Source: Alteribacter keqinensis
GTDB taxonomy: Bacteria > Bacillota > Bacilli > Bacillales > Salisediminibacteriaceae
Length of the DNA stretch: 64,000 nucleotides
Reading direction: 5' to 3'
Assembly (NCBI RefSeq): GCF_003710255.1
Contig: NZ_RHIB01000001.1
Span: 310,001-374,000, forward strand
This document shows, in pieces, positions 34,789 to 42,925 of the stretch (its first letter is position 1; every line of letters starts with the position of its first letter). A model generated the notes under the pieces. The model was not told the origin of the DNA, searched no databases, and saw nothing but the letters and a program-made list of their open reading frames with translations. Both the position numbers and the translations under genes were made by a program.

Positions 34789-35136
34789 TTAAAGCTGGTC
34801 AGGGCGTTTAGAATTCCTGATTGAAGATGAACGGACTTCCTGGAGAGGACGCGATTGATCAACAATAACAGCTTCTGCAAGAACTTCCTTAATTACTTCG
34901 TCTTCGAACCAGTTATAACAATCCGATTGATACCACTCATCCCATGTCATTTCCTTACAGTTACCCCACGCCTCCTGCCAGTAGGCGAGTAAGAATGTTT
35001 CTACCTTCTCATGAGCGATAGGGAAATAAACAAGAGGAGAGTTCTCCCTCTTTCCTTCAAGCTCTGCTAGGGTGATTCTAATCAATTCTTCCTGAAACTG
35101 GCCATATGTTAAATCTGATAGTCTCTGTTTAGTCAT
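34789..35136 (-). CDS. Conserved-looking acidic protein of unknown function
   Basis: This 115-residue soluble protein starts at the ATG at 35136, seven bases after GGAGGG; the longer frame to 35211 lacks such a site. It is rich in Glu, Trp and Tyr (YWQEAW, WDEWYQSDCYNWFEDEV) and has no membrane segment or known motif that I recognise. It is transcribed towards the 21-bp array and away from yhaL. I cannot assign a function. Confidence 0.7.
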   Translation of the reverse strand: MTKQRLSDLTYGQFQEELIRITLAELEGKRENSPLVYFPIAHEKVETFLLAYWQEAWGNCKEMTWDEWYQSDCYNWFEDEVIKEVLAEAVIVDQSRPLQEVRSSSIRNSKRPDQL

Positions 35137-35207
35137 GAAATAACCCTCCGGTGATTTGTCAGTATATTTTTCTATTCCCGAATCAAGCTGGAAAAAAACA
35201 CAAACTA

Positions 35208-35235
35208 TCATATTTTTTCTCCCGGACCATATTAG
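35208..35235 (+). promoter_or_regulatory. Probable sigma-E promoter of yhaL
   Basis: -35 TCATATT and -10 CATATTAG are separated by 13 bases. The sigma-E consensus is roughly KMATATT, 13-15 bases, CATACAnT. This fits a mother-cell sporulation gene and lies 37 bases before the yhaL start. Confidence 0.55.
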
Positions 35236-35271
35236 TAGTAGAGAAAAGAAAAAGAAAGGGATGGTTGAATC

Positions 35272-35544
35272 GTGAAACGGATTAAAATTGTAGCAATCAT
35301 TCTCGCTATCATATTCACTGCATTTGTTGTAAGAATTCTCTCAATGACAACTGTGGGAGCATTTTTGTTTCAAGTACCAGGCTGGGTTTACTTTCTGTAC
35401 GCGGGAGTTATATTCTGCGGGTACAAAGCAGTACAAGCTATCGGAGATGACCGTAAAAAAGAACGTGTACTGATTGAACAGGAAGGCGAAATCATTATGA
35501 AAAAAGTACGGGATGAGAGGGAAAAAAGGAAGCTCGGTTCATAA
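35272..35544 (+). CDS. yhaL: Sporulation protein YhaL family
   Basis: This 90-residue protein has the YhaL core VPGWVYFLYAGVIFCGYKAV, an acidic/basic tail EQEGEIIMKKVRDEREKRK, and an extra N-terminal hydrophobic segment (VAIILAIIFTAFVVRIL). Family members are about 70 residues; this one is longer because of that second membrane helix. It starts at GTG 35272 behind AAAGGGATGG. A sigma-E-like promoter stands just upstream, consistent with expression in the mother cell. In B. subtilis yhaL is between yhaM and prsA, roughly as here. Confidence 0.78.
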   Translation: MKRIKIVAIILAIIFTAFVVRILSMTTVGAFLFQVPGWVYFLYAGVIFCGYKAVQAIGDDRKKERVLIEQEGEIIMKKVRDEREKRKLGS

Positions 35545-35562
35545 AAGGAAAGTTAAGGAAAT

Positions 35563-35795
35563 TATGAAAGCAGACTTGATAAAGAGTCCAAATGATCTGC
35601 TTTTACAGACGCATTGTGTGGAAATCCCGATCATATATACAAAATTCAGGTGGCCATATTCATGCTTTAAAAAGAAAAGATGGTGGTGTCTTAAAAGGGC
35701 CAAAACAAGTATGGATCCACCAACTCCCAGCCCACGACGAGAAACCACTCACAGCGGGGTTCATCAGAGGGGAGCAGCTCATTGCTACAGAGTAG
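35563..35795 (+). pseudogene. Possible small frameshifted gene remnant
   Basis: An ATG at 35563 after AAGGAAA opens a frame (MKADLIKSPNDL..) that becomes implausible after about 28 codons. From about 35635 a different frame gives a gene-like end, GGHIHALKRKDGGVLKGP, to a stop at 35795, just before a terminator. A frameshift could join them, but I recognise neither part. No other gene is visible in 35545-35862. Confidence 0.22.
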
Positions 35796-35798
35796 AGA

Positions 35799-35843
35799 GA
35801 GCCTCATAAGGTGGCATTCCACCTTATGAGGCTCCCTCTTTTT
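35799..35843 (+). terminator. Strong hairpin terminator upstream of the GntR gene end
   Basis: The perfect 16-bp stem GAGCCTCATAAGGTGG / CCACCTTATGAGGCTC has loop CATT, followed by CCTCTTTTTA. It ends plus-strand transcription from yhaL and may also serve the convergent GntR gene. Confidence 0.8.
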
Positions 35844-35862
35844 ATTATTGTAGTAATACTCG

Positions 35863-36582
35863 TCAGGAGTTTCTGTTTGCCACGATCGTAAACTTGTATT
35901 CATCACTCTTAAAGTACAATTCGCTATACTCAAATACCTGGTCATCGGTTAGATTGGAGAATAATTGAACTTTCAGGATCGGAATGGCTTCTGAAAGATG
36001 GAGCAACTTTTGGATCTTTTCTTCAGGAAGGAGAGGGATTACTTCCTGGAAGCTGTCTTTAATTTTCAGCTTTTTTTTGTTCTCAATATAATCGTACTTT
36101 GACCCTGACATGATTTCGTATGAGAGGTCAGGAAATAAACGGACGGGCAGGTAAGTATCTTCGAGGACAAAAGGGATGTTGTCTACCATACGCTGCCTTC
36201 TTACGTAAAATGTTTTTTCCCCATCGGACAAGTTTAGGATCTGGCGGATACTTTCTTCGGGTTCCAACAGCTGGAAGTCAACCACGTGATTGGAAATCGT
36301 TTTTCCGTAGGCTTCCATTTCCTCTGTAAAGCTGCGCAGGGAATAGATGTTATGTTCAATTTTTGCTTCCTTTACATATGTACCGCTGCCCTGGATTTTA
36401 TAAAGCAGCCCTTCCTGAACGAGTAGCTGTATAGCCTGCCTGACTGTCACACGGCTGGCGTTAAATGATTCAGACAGTTTCGCTTCAGTAGGGATTGCTT
36501 CCCCTTGTTTCCATGCTTTTTTATGTATTTCTTCTTTCATTTGACTGGCGATATTTCTGTATAGCGGAGAAGAAGTTTTCAT
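35863..36582 (-). CDS. GntR-family regulator (UTRA domain), probable repressor of malAP
   Basis: This 239-residue protein has an N-terminal winged helix-turn-helix (PTEAKLSESFNASRVTVRQAIQLLVQEGLLYKIQGSGTYV) and a C-terminal UTRA ligand-binding domain. It starts at the ATG at 36582, six bases after GTGAGGGAA; longer upstream starts lack a ribosome site. It is divergent from malA, with a palindromic operator between them, so it probably senses a phosphorylated disaccharide and represses malAP. B. subtilis uses an RpiR-type activator, GlvR, for its equivalent genes, so the regulator type differs here. Confidence 0.85.
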   Translation of the reverse strand: MKTSSPLYRNIASQMKEEIHKKAWKQGEAIPTEAKLSESFNASRVTVRQAIQLLVQEGLLYKIQGSGTYVKEAKIEHNIYSLRSFTEEMEAYGKTISNHVVDFQLLEPEESIRQILNLSDGEKTFYVRRQRMVDNIPFVLEDTYLPVRLFPDLSYEIMSGSKYDYIENKKKLKIKDSFQEVIPLLPEEKIQKLLHLSEAIPILKVQLFSNLTDDQVFEYSELYFKSDEYKFTIVANRNS

Positions 36583-36673
36583 ATATAATTCCCTCACATT
36601 CATCAATGGGTTGTTTTATTTGTATCACTCCTCTATAGCATACGCCAGATTTTTTTAATGAGCAAACAGATTT

Positions 36674-36689
36674 TTGTTGACGCTTACAT
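36674..36689 (+). promoter_or_regulatory. CcpA site (CRE) overlapping the malA -35
   Basis: TTGTTGACGCTTACAT matches WTGNNARCGNWWWCAW at 15 of 16 positions. It covers the -35 box, so CcpA binding would block the promoter. Confidence 0.65.
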
Positions 36690-36705
36690 TTGAATGTATT
36701 ATATT
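36677..36705 (+). promoter_or_regulatory. Sigma-A promoter of malA-malP
   Basis: TTGACG and TATATT are separated by exactly 17 bases, close to consensus. The ribosome site of malA lies about 45 bases downstream. Confidence 0.75.
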
Positions 36706-36731
36706 TGTATTATAAATATATTAATACAAAT
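36703..36731. promoter_or_regulatory. Palindromic operator for the GntR-type regulator
   Basis: ATTTGTATTA and TAATACAAAT are perfect inverted 10-mers with a 9-base spacer, placed from the -10 box into the initially transcribed region. A further half-site-like TTTGTAT is near 36620 in front of the regulator gene. Confidence 0.6.
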
Positions 36732-36764
36732 AATATACAAATTATTCTTTTGGGAGGCGACATC

Positions 36765-38096
36765 ATGAAAAAGCAAAATCTTGTAGTAGTAGGTGGAGGA
36801 AGTACATATACGCTGGGAATGGTTATGAGTCTTATTGAAGAAAAGGAAAATTTCCCTCTTAAATCCATTACTTTTTATGATACAAACGCTGAAAGGCAGG
36901 AAAAAATTGCAAAAGCAACAGAAGTCATTTTAAAAGAGAAATACCCTGAACTGGAATCATTCAACTATACGACAAACAGAAAGAAAGCTTTTTCTGATGT
37001 GGATTTTGCATTTGTTCAGATCCGTACAGGGGGACTGCAGATGCGTGAAAAAGATGAGCAGATTCCCCTCCGGCATGGTGCAGTTGGTCAGGAAACTTGC
37101 GGGCCGGGTGGCATGGCGTACGGTCTTCGTTCCATTAAAGATATGATCGAGGTTGTAAACGATGTAAGAGAGTACGCACCGGATGCATGGATTCTTAACT
37201 ACACAAACCCTGCAGCAATTGTTGCAGAGGCTTTGAGAAGAGAATTTCCAAAAGATGATAAGATCTTAAACATTTGTGATATGCCGGCAGCGATTATGGT
37301 AAGCTACGCTAAAATTCTAGGAAAAGAGATCTGGGATTTGGTACCCGAATACTTCGGACTCAACCATTTTGGGTGGTTTACTGACATCTATGATAAAGAA
37401 GGAAACAAACTTACAGATGACATTAAAAATGCAATTAAAGATAATGGTTTCCTTCCGGAAGACTCTGAAATTATAAATGACCCTTCATGGATAAAGACAT
37501 TCAAACAAGTAGAAACGATGCTAAATGATTTTCCTGACTACCTGCCAAATACTTATCTGCAATATTACCTTTACCCATCACAGATGGTGGAAAAAGAAGA
37601 CGTGGAAAATACGAGGGCCCGCCAGGTCATTAATGGCCGTGAAAAGCGTGTTCATGATCAGTGTGAAACATTAATCCGTGACAACTCAACGGAGCATGCA
37701 GATCTTGAAGTGGACATTCATGGATGTTATATGATCCGCGTAGCGGCCTCCCTTGCCTACAACAACGGTGATACATTTATCGTAATTGTGGAAAATAACG
37801 GGATTATTTCCAACCTTCAGGACGATGCCATGGTCGAAGTTCCTGCATCACTAACTGCCCGGGGTCCAAAACCGTTTGCTGTCGGAAGTATTCCAACGTT
37901 CCAAAAAGGACTCATTGAAGGTCAGCTGGCATTCGAAAAGCTTGTAGTAGATGCCTGGTACGAAAAAGATTACAACAAGCTTCTCCAAGCTCTTACGTTG
38001 AATCGTACAGTAGTTGATGCTCCACGTGCGCGTGCGATCCTTGATGATCTGATTAAAGAAAATAAAGAATTCTGGCCGGAGCTGGCAAAAAAATAA
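36765..38096 (+). CDS. malA: 6-phospho-alpha-glucosidase, GH4 (MalA/GlvA type)
   Basis: This 443-residue glycosidase family 4 enzyme hydrolyses maltose 6-phosphate and related disaccharide phosphates using NAD and a divalent metal. Seen are the NAD-binding VVGGGSTYTLGMV, GPGGMAYGLRSIKDM, LNYTNPAAIVAEAL, the metal-site region NICDMPAAI and LNHFGWFT, and IHGCYMIRVA. The start is the ATG at 36765 after GGGAGGCG; the upstream frame runs through the promoter. It is followed after 74 bases by the PTS transporter that would supply its substrate. Confidence 0.93.
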   Translation: MKKQNLVVVGGGSTYTLGMVMSLIEEKENFPLKSITFYDTNAERQEKIAKATEVILKEKYPELESFNYTTNRKKAFSDVDFAFVQIRTGGLQMREKDEQIPLRHGAVGQETCGPGGMAYGLRSIKDMIEVVNDVREYAPDAWILNYTNPAAIVAEALRREFPKDDKILNICDMPAAIMVSYAKILGKEIWDLVPEYFGLNHFGWFTDIYDKEGNKLTDDIKNAIKDNGFLPEDSEIINDPSWIKTFKQVETMLNDFPDYLPNTYLQYYLYPSQMVEKEDVENTRARQVINGREKRVHDQCETLIRDNSTEHADLEVDIHGCYMIRVAASLAYNNGDTFIVIVENNGIISNLQDDAMVEVPASLTARGPKPFAVGSIPTFQKGLIEGQLAFEKLVVDAWYEKDYNKLLQALTLNRTVVDAPRARAILDDLIKENKEFWPELAKK

Positions 38097-38170
38097 AGAT
38101 GGAAGCCGGGCTGGTAACTTTCCAGCCCCGTTTCGTTAATCACGATTAGTAAAACAGGGAGGGTAACATC

Positions 38171-39730
38171 ATGAATTTTGCAAGCTTGCAGAAGTTTGGA
38201 AAGTCCTTAATGGTTCCCGTAGCCTTACTGCCGGCTGCAGGAATTTTACTTGGAATCGGAGCAGCGATGAACGGTCCTCTTGCTGATTATTTAACATTTT
38301 TGCAAGCGGATTCAATGCAGTCTGTAAGTAATGGAATGACGACAATTGGACTGAGTATCTTTCAAAATCTGCCGATTATATTTGCAGTGGGAGTGGCTAT
38401 CGGTCTGACCGGGGGATCTGGTATAGCGGCGCTTGCAGCATTGCTCGGTTATATTATTATGAATACAACGATTTCACTGGCAATGAACATCACACCGCAA
38501 ATGGCAGAAGAGAGCGGTGAATACGGGATGACTCTCGGCATTGCTTCCCTTGAGACAGGTGTGCTGGGTGGTATCATTGTCGGGTTACTGGCCGTATGGG
38601 TTTATAACCGCTTTAAACGTTTTCAGCCTCCTGAAGTGCTCGGTTTCTTTGCAGGTGACCGGTCTGTTGGGATTGTAATGGTGTTTATGTCCATTATTTT
38701 GGCGTTCCTGGTTATGCTTGTCTGGCCTCCGATTCAAACGGGGATTAATGCAGTGGCGAATATAATCGCAACAGATGCCACAAACCCTGCTTATATAGGA
38801 CTTTACGGCTTCCTCGAGAGAGTCCTTATTCCAACAGGATTACATCACATTTGGTACGCACCTTTTTTGTGGACGCAGCTTGGGGGAACAGCTCAAGTTG
38901 CCGGACAGATGGTTTCTGGTGACCAGTATATTTTCCTTGCTCAAATTGCAGCAGGAGAAGAAGTAACGGCTGGACGCTTCATGGCTGGTAAGTACCCGAT
39001 TGTTATGTTTGGCCTGCTTGGGGCAGCATATGCAATGTATCGTCAGGCGGATAAGAAAAACCGTCCGGTTGTAAAAGGTATGCTGATTGCAGCTGCAGGT
39101 ACTGCTTTTCTTACAGGAATAACCGAACCGATCGAATTTACGTTTTTATTTGTAGCACCTCTGTTGTTTGTTATACATGCTGTCATAACCGGGTTCAGCT
39201 TTGCTGTTGCCTATATATTGAATGTTCAGCTTGGCTGGGCTGGAGGCTCGGGGTTAATCGATTATATTTTAGTTAACGCACTTCCTGGTACACCGAACTG
39301 GTGGATGAACCTTGTGATGGGGGCAGCTTTCTTTGTTCTTTACTATTTTATTTTCTCCTTTGCCATTAAAAAGTGGAATCTCGCAACACCGGGAAGGGCC
39401 GGTCAGGAAGCGAAGTTGTATACGAGGAAAGATTACAATGAAAAAAAAGAAGCAGGAAGTAAGCCTGCAGCAAAGAAAGACCAGTACCGTGAAACAGCTA
39501 AGGAAATTCTCACTGCTCTTGGAGGAAAAGAGAATCTCGAGCATGTGGATGCCTGTTTTACACGCTTACGGGTCACTGTAATCGATCCGGAGCAGATTGA
39601 TGAGGCACAGCTTAAAGCATTGGGGGCTGCGGGTGTTATGAAATATAACAAAAACATACAGGCAGTCTTTGGTGGAAAATCAGACTTATATAAAAATGAA
39701 ATCAATGACATCTTGGAAAGAAGCGCATAG
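38171..39730 (+). CDS. malP: Maltose-type PTS transporter, IIC-IIB (MalP/GlvC)
   Basis: This 519-residue EIICB protein of the glucose family has an N-terminal IIC domain with about ten membrane segments (residues 1 to about 410), including LERVLIPTGLHHIWYAPF and GITEPIEFTFLFVAP, then a charged linker and a C-terminal IIB domain with phosphorylation Cys462 in HVDACFTRLRV. There is no IIA domain, so it must borrow a glucose-type EIIA from another transporter. Co-transcribed with malA and bounded by a terminator. Confidence 0.93.
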   Translation: MNFASLQKFGKSLMVPVALLPAAGILLGIGAAMNGPLADYLTFLQADSMQSVSNGMTTIGLSIFQNLPIIFAVGVAIGLTGGSGIAALAALLGYIIMNTTISLAMNITPQMAEESGEYGMTLGIASLETGVLGGIIVGLLAVWVYNRFKRFQPPEVLGFFAGDRSVGIVMVFMSIILAFLVMLVWPPIQTGINAVANIIATDATNPAYIGLYGFLERVLIPTGLHHIWYAPFLWTQLGGTAQVAGQMVSGDQYIFLAQIAAGEEVTAGRFMAGKYPIVMFGLLGAAYAMYRQADKKNRPVVKGMLIAAAGTAFLTGITEPIEFTFLFVAPLLFVIHAVITGFSFAVAYILNVQLGWAGGSGLIDYILVNALPGTPNWWMNLVMGAAFFVLYYFIFSFAIKKWNLATPGRAGQEAKLYTRKDYNEKKEAGSKPAAKKDQYRETAKEILTALGGKENLEHVDACFTRLRVTVIDPEQIDEAQLKALGAAGVMKYNKNIQAVFGGKSDLYKNEINDILERSA

Positions 39731-39759
39731 ATAAGCGGCCTTCATGATTACTAAGATTA

Positions 39760-39797
39760 AAGATAGCAGGGACCCATTTCCTCTGCTATCTTTTTTA
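39760..39797 (+). terminator. Rho-independent terminator after malP
   Basis: AAAGATAGCAG pairs with CTGCTATCTTT, followed by TTTT. Confidence 0.8.
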
Positions 39798-39884
39798 CTG
39801 CACTGGTATTAAAAGGGATGGTGTTCTATGCAAAAGGAATCTATCATGATAATACAATGAGAGGATTCACGTTGTGCGGATTTG

Positions 39885-39993
39885 AACGGAATATGTGAGA
39901 CTCCCTGCGGAAGTGCGAGACAGACGAGACCCCGCAGGGACAAAGCCCTGAGGAGGCTCGGCGCGAGTCCGCGGAAAGGGAGCGTATTCCGTT
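39885..39993. repeat. Best-preserved copy of the long palindromic interspersed repeat
   Basis: The 9-bp ends AACGGAATA and TATTCCGTT are perfect inverted repeats. Further in, CTCCCTGCGG can pair with CCGCAGGGA or, over longer range, with the CCGCGGAAAGGGAG near the right end, so two alternative folds exist. The element lies between the malP and prsA terminators. No gene is visible in 39798-40036. Confidence 0.7.
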
Positions 39994-40039
39994 TAACGAA
40001 GCTGAATATCAATTCTTTTTCCGGGTAACTAAACTAAAA

Positions 40040-40068
40040 AGCGGGAAGCACATAAGTGTGCTTCCCGG
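40040..40068 (-). terminator. Rho-independent terminator of prsA
   Basis: On the minus strand CGGGAAGCAC pairs with GTGCTTCCCG, followed by CTTTTTAG. It begins a few bases after the prsA stop. Confidence 0.8.
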
Positions 40069-40074
40069 ATATAT

Positions 40075-41007
40075 TTACTGGTCAAACAACCCTTCGAATC
40101 GGCTGTCAATAACATTAATTTCAACTTCGTCAATCACTTCCTGCTGCAGTTGACCCATTCTCTGCATCATACGCTGGTTAAGGGTATTTCTGAGCTGATC
40201 TTCAACTTCTTCAAAGTCATCTTCAAATTCATTGCGATCGGTTACTTGAATAATATGAAAGCCAAAATCAGAGCTGACAGGCTCACTGATTTCGTCTGTA
40301 TCCAGACTGAAAGCTGCTTCCTCGAAAGGAGGAGTCATTGTTCCACGGCGGAAGAAACCAAGGTTACCACCATCTTCACGGGAACCTGGATCCTCTGAAT
40401 ACGTCTTTGCAAGTTCTGCAAAGTCTTCATCATCCATAAGGCGATCGTAAAGCGCGTCAGCAGTTTCCTGGTCTTCTACAAGGATATGACGGGCTTTTAC
40501 TTCCTCACCACGCTCATACTCATGGCGAAGTGCGTCCTCATCCGGTTCTCCTTCATCACCTGCAAGCTTTTGCAGGACAATGTGGTGCTGGACCCGTTCA
40601 CGGAGTTCCTCTTCACCAGAAACACCTTGCATCTCCATTGCATTGTAGAATTCTTCGTCTGATTCGACGCCCATCAGTTCCTTAATGGAGTCAATCTCTT
40701 CATTTACTTCTTCATCTGTAACGCCTAATTCCTCGGCTTTGTTGTTCATAATTGTTGTGAGTACAATTTCCTGAAGAACCTGATCTCCATACATGTCTTT
40801 TAATTTATCTACGAGTTCCTGCTCAGTCACATTACCGGCACTTGTTTCAACCACGATTTGTTCATCGCTCTCCTTAGCTTCAACATTGGACTCATTGCCA
40901 TTATGGCTGTTTTCTTCCCCGTCGCCTGCATCGTCATTAGTACATGCACCTAAAACAAGTACCATTGACGAGGCAAACAAAACCCACTTCTTCTTCAACC
41001 TCTCCAT
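40075..41007 (-). CDS. prsA: PrsA-type foldase lipoprotein (parvulin peptidyl-prolyl isomerase)
   Basis: PrsA is a membrane-anchored, extracytoplasmic foldase for secreted proteins. The 310-residue product has a lipoprotein signal ([18 protein letters not shown], modified Cys22), a very acidic linker ([10 protein letters not shown]..), a SurA-like N-terminal region, and a parvulin domain from [10 protein letters not shown] to [11 protein letters not shown]. The ATG at 41007 gives a proper signal; a TTG three codons later has better ribosome-site spacing and remains possible. The upstream part of the open frame, to 41280, lies in repeat-like sequence and is not coding. The acidity suggests a salt- or alkali-adapted cell surface (inference). 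Confidence 0.92.
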   Translation of the reverse strand: MERLKKKWVLFASSMVLVLGACTNDDAGDGEENSHNGNESNVEAKESDEQIVVETSAGNVTEQELVDKLKDMYGDQVLQEIVLTTIMNNKAEELGVTDEEVNEEIDSIKELMGVESDEEFYNAMEMQGVSGEEELRERVQHHIVLQKLAGDEGEPDEDALRHEYERGEEVKARHILVEDQETADALYDRLMDDEDFAELAKTYSEDPGSREDGGNLGFFRRGTMTPPFEEAAFSLDTDEISEPVSSDFGFHIIQVTDRNEFEDDFEEVEDQLRNTLNQRMMQRMGQLQQEVIDEVEINVIDSRFEGLFDQ

Positions 41008-41047
41008 CTCCCCTGTGCTTATAAACCAAGCTGTTTTTATCACATAT

Positions 41048-41076
41048 ACTATAGCACAGCAGGGGGTAAATTGAAA
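41048..41076 (-). promoter_or_regulatory. Probable prsA promoter
   Basis: On the minus strand, an extended -10 TGCTATAGT is preceded at 17 bases by TTTCAA, a weak -35. The start would be about 40 bases before the prsA ATG. Confidence 0.5.
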
Positions 41077-41089
41077 CGATTGTATAAGG

Positions 41090-41500
41090 AAGAAGGATTT
41101 AACAATCTTATTTTCGTTGTTTGAAATTGTAATCCCTAACATGTGATAAATTTTTTTTTGGAATTTTCCGAGTCCCGCTGCAGCGCCAGCGAGCTCGAGG
41201 TCAATTATCATCTGCTTCTTCCGTATATGAAGCAACTCGCCGTTTATCAGGAAGGTGAAGCTCGTAGCTGAAGCCTGCATAACGGCTTCAATCTGGTGGC
41301 CTCCCTCAAATGCTTGTGACTAAAGGATAAGGGCAATTAAGGCTTTCGTCATCATGGCGAGAAGCCAATTCTTCTTTTTCGCTCGTGACCAAGGCGCTTT
41401 CGCTTTTGTACTTGAGGGGGAAAATTATCAAAGAACTCGTGACAAACGTCCAAACAAACAAACCATTTTTAAATAGTATGTAATGAACGATGAAAAGGAG
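41090..41500. other. Intergenic region with repeat-like sequence between prsA and the YjcZ genes
   Basis: No gene is credible. Bases 41165-41285 resemble degenerate interspersed-repeat sequence. Bases 41308-41460 contain several variants of YTYGTGACNAAGG (41313, 41382, 41436) at irregular spacing; they may be a decayed array related to the 21-bp arrays, but the period is not kept. Confidence 0.35.
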
Positions 41501-41507
41501 GGATACC

Positions 41508-41594
41508 ATGTCACATTCTTACGATAATGGATTTGCATTGCTAGTCGTATTGTTTATTTTGCTGGTTATCATTGGGGCGGTCTGGGCTTACTAG
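41508..41594 (+). CDS. YjcZ-family sporulation peptide, copy 1
   Basis: A 28-residue single-pass membrane peptide (MSHSYDNGFALLVVLFILLV..) behind AAAAGGAGGG. The short polar start, FALLVVLFILLVIIG core and aromatic end are typical of YjcZ-type spore peptides, which are common in Bacillaceae and of unknown function. It is followed closely by a paralogue. Confidence 0.88.
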   Translation: MSHSYDNGFALLVVLFILLVIIGAVWAY

Positions 41595-41632
41595 TGCCAT
41601 ATTTTTAACATAGGCGAAAGGGGGTAACGCTT

Positions 41633-41719
41633 ATGAGTCATAAAGGACATGGTCAGGGATTTGCGTTAATCGTCGTACTTTTCATCCTGCTCGTTATCGT
41701 CGGAGCATCCTGGTATTAA
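41633..41719 (+). CDS. YjcZ-family sporulation peptide, copy 2
   Basis: A 28-residue paralogue of the preceding peptide (MSHKGHGQGFALIVVLFILL..), with His/Gly in the polar start instead of Tyr/Asp. AAAGGGGG precedes the ATG. The 38-base gap and common terminator suggest one transcript. Tandem copies of this family are usual. Confidence 0.88.
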   Translation: MSHKGHGQGFALIVVLFILLVIVGASWY

Positions 41720-41874
41720 AAAGCACGTTATCTGAGTTTGATAAAAAAACTTGGCTTTTCGCCCATAGCGGCGAAAGGCTTAGTTGGCTTTTGCGGTTCG
41801 TTTCCCGCGAGCGCACGGGGTTCCGGGAGAATGGAGTGAAAACGGAGATGAATATAACCTGAACAACAAAAAAA

Positions 41875-41914
41875 CTGACTCGCATGGCTGTGAACCGAAG
41901 GAGTCAGATTTTTC
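41875..41914 (+). terminator. Terminator after the YjcZ peptides
   Basis: CTGACTC pairs with GAGTCAG around an 18-base loop, followed by ATTTTT. The 41720-41874 spacer shows nothing else certain. Confidence 0.6.
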
Positions 41915-41934
41915 CGTTTTTTCAGTCGCAGTAT

Positions 41935-42114
41935 TTACGTAAAGAAGATCCGAACAAAGGAAGAAGTAAGCAGAATCATAATCAGAACATTAATTGTCCG
42001 AAATACTTTCGGCTGCTTTTCTTCTGAAATTTCTTTTTGAATACATAATGTATTAGTCATCGAATTGATTGTGAATAAATATAGCGCTGCAAATAACACA
42101 AATGGAATAATCAT
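41935..42114 (-). CDS. Small membrane protein, unknown
   Basis: Starting from the ATG at 42114, eight bases after GGGGG, this is a 59-residue protein with two membrane helices (IIPFVLFAALYLFTI and VLIMILLTSSFVRIFF) joined by a short charged loop (IQKEISEEKQPKVFR). An ATG at 42141 would add nine residues but has no ribosome site. I do not recognise the family. Confidence 0.6.
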   Translation of the reverse strand: MIIPFVLFAALYLFTINSMTNTLCIQKEISEEKQPKVFRTINVLIMILLTSSFVRIFFT

Positions 42115-42305
42115 CAAGTAACCCCCATAGCTTAGGTTCATTGTTTAACTTTATCAAAAGAAAGTCAAAAATCATAGTAAATCAATCACATTGTTCCCAT
42201 TTTGAAGCCCGTTGCTTTAAAATAAACGGGGAAGGGCTTTTTTCCATTATAGATAAAAATACGTACATCCAGCTGCTTTATTACAAGAGAGGAGAATGAT
42301 TCGTT

Positions 42306-42923
42306 GTGAAATGGAATCAGAACAAATGGAAAACAGCCTTTTTCTCTTTGCTTACTATTGTAACATTAATCACGGTTTTCATCATGTTTATGTTGTTACG
42401 ACTGTTTGGGCCCATTGACGACCCTGAGTGGACTCAAGTGGAGAGAGGGGACTGGGAGTCGCAATATCCATCCTTTGTACTTGAGGCCGATAAAGGTAAC
42501 CTGAACCGGCTGATTCAACAGGAATTGGATAAAGAAGACCCTGGCCGTGAATACGACATTTACCTGGAAGATGAGGTTCACTTCCGTGCCTCATTCAGTG
42601 TTTTCGGCAGCCAGGTCCCTGTTGAGATGAATTTAGCACCGGAAGTAACCGATGATGGAAACATCATACTCCAGGAGACGTCATTTCGAATCGGCTCTAT
42701 ATCACTTCCTTCTGCTCAGGTCTTCAGGATGATGGACTCTATGGCTGACCTTCCCGATTTTGTCTATATAAACCCTAATGAATCGATGATTTATATTCAG
42801 CTTCAGGAAGGGGTATCGGAGGATGTTCTTGTGGAAGTAGAGGAATTCAATCTTGAAGACGACAGGATCCGTTTTACGATCTTTTTAACCGGAGAAGGAG
42901 AACCGGAAGAGGGGATGGAATAA
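42306..42923 (+). CDS. YpmS-like protein (DUF2140)
   Basis: This 205-residue protein has one N-terminal membrane helix (FFSLLTIVTLITVFIMFMLL) and an extracytoplasmic beta-rich domain with NLNRLIQQEL, VPVEMNLAPEV and PDFVYINPNESMIYIQL, the DUF2140/YpmS pattern. It ends in an acidic tail. Function unknown. The start is GTG 42306, about 11 bases after GAGGAG. It is a single gene whose downstream spacer contains a long repeat copy. Confidence 0.78.
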   Translation: MKWNQNKWKTAFFSLLTIVTLITVFIMFMLLRLFGPIDDPEWTQVERGDWESQYPSFVLEADKGNLNRLIQQELDKEDPGREYDIYLEDEVHFRASFSVFGSQVPVEMNLAPEVTDDGNIILQETSFRIGSISLPSAQVFRMMDSMADLPDFVYINPNESMIYIQLQEGVSEDVLVEVEEFNLEDDRIRFTIFLTGEGEPEEGME

Positions 42924-42925
42924 TT

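Noticed and set aside
41008-41280. Longer PrsA frame of 401 codons
   Set aside because: The lipoprotein signal starts at 41007; the upstream part spans the promoter and repeat-like sequence.
41308-41460. A sixth 21-bp array with core CTCGTGACNAAGG
   Set aside because: Similar motifs occur at 41313, 41382 and 41436 but the spacing (about 69 and 54) does not fit 21 bp, so it is listed only as repeat-like sequence.
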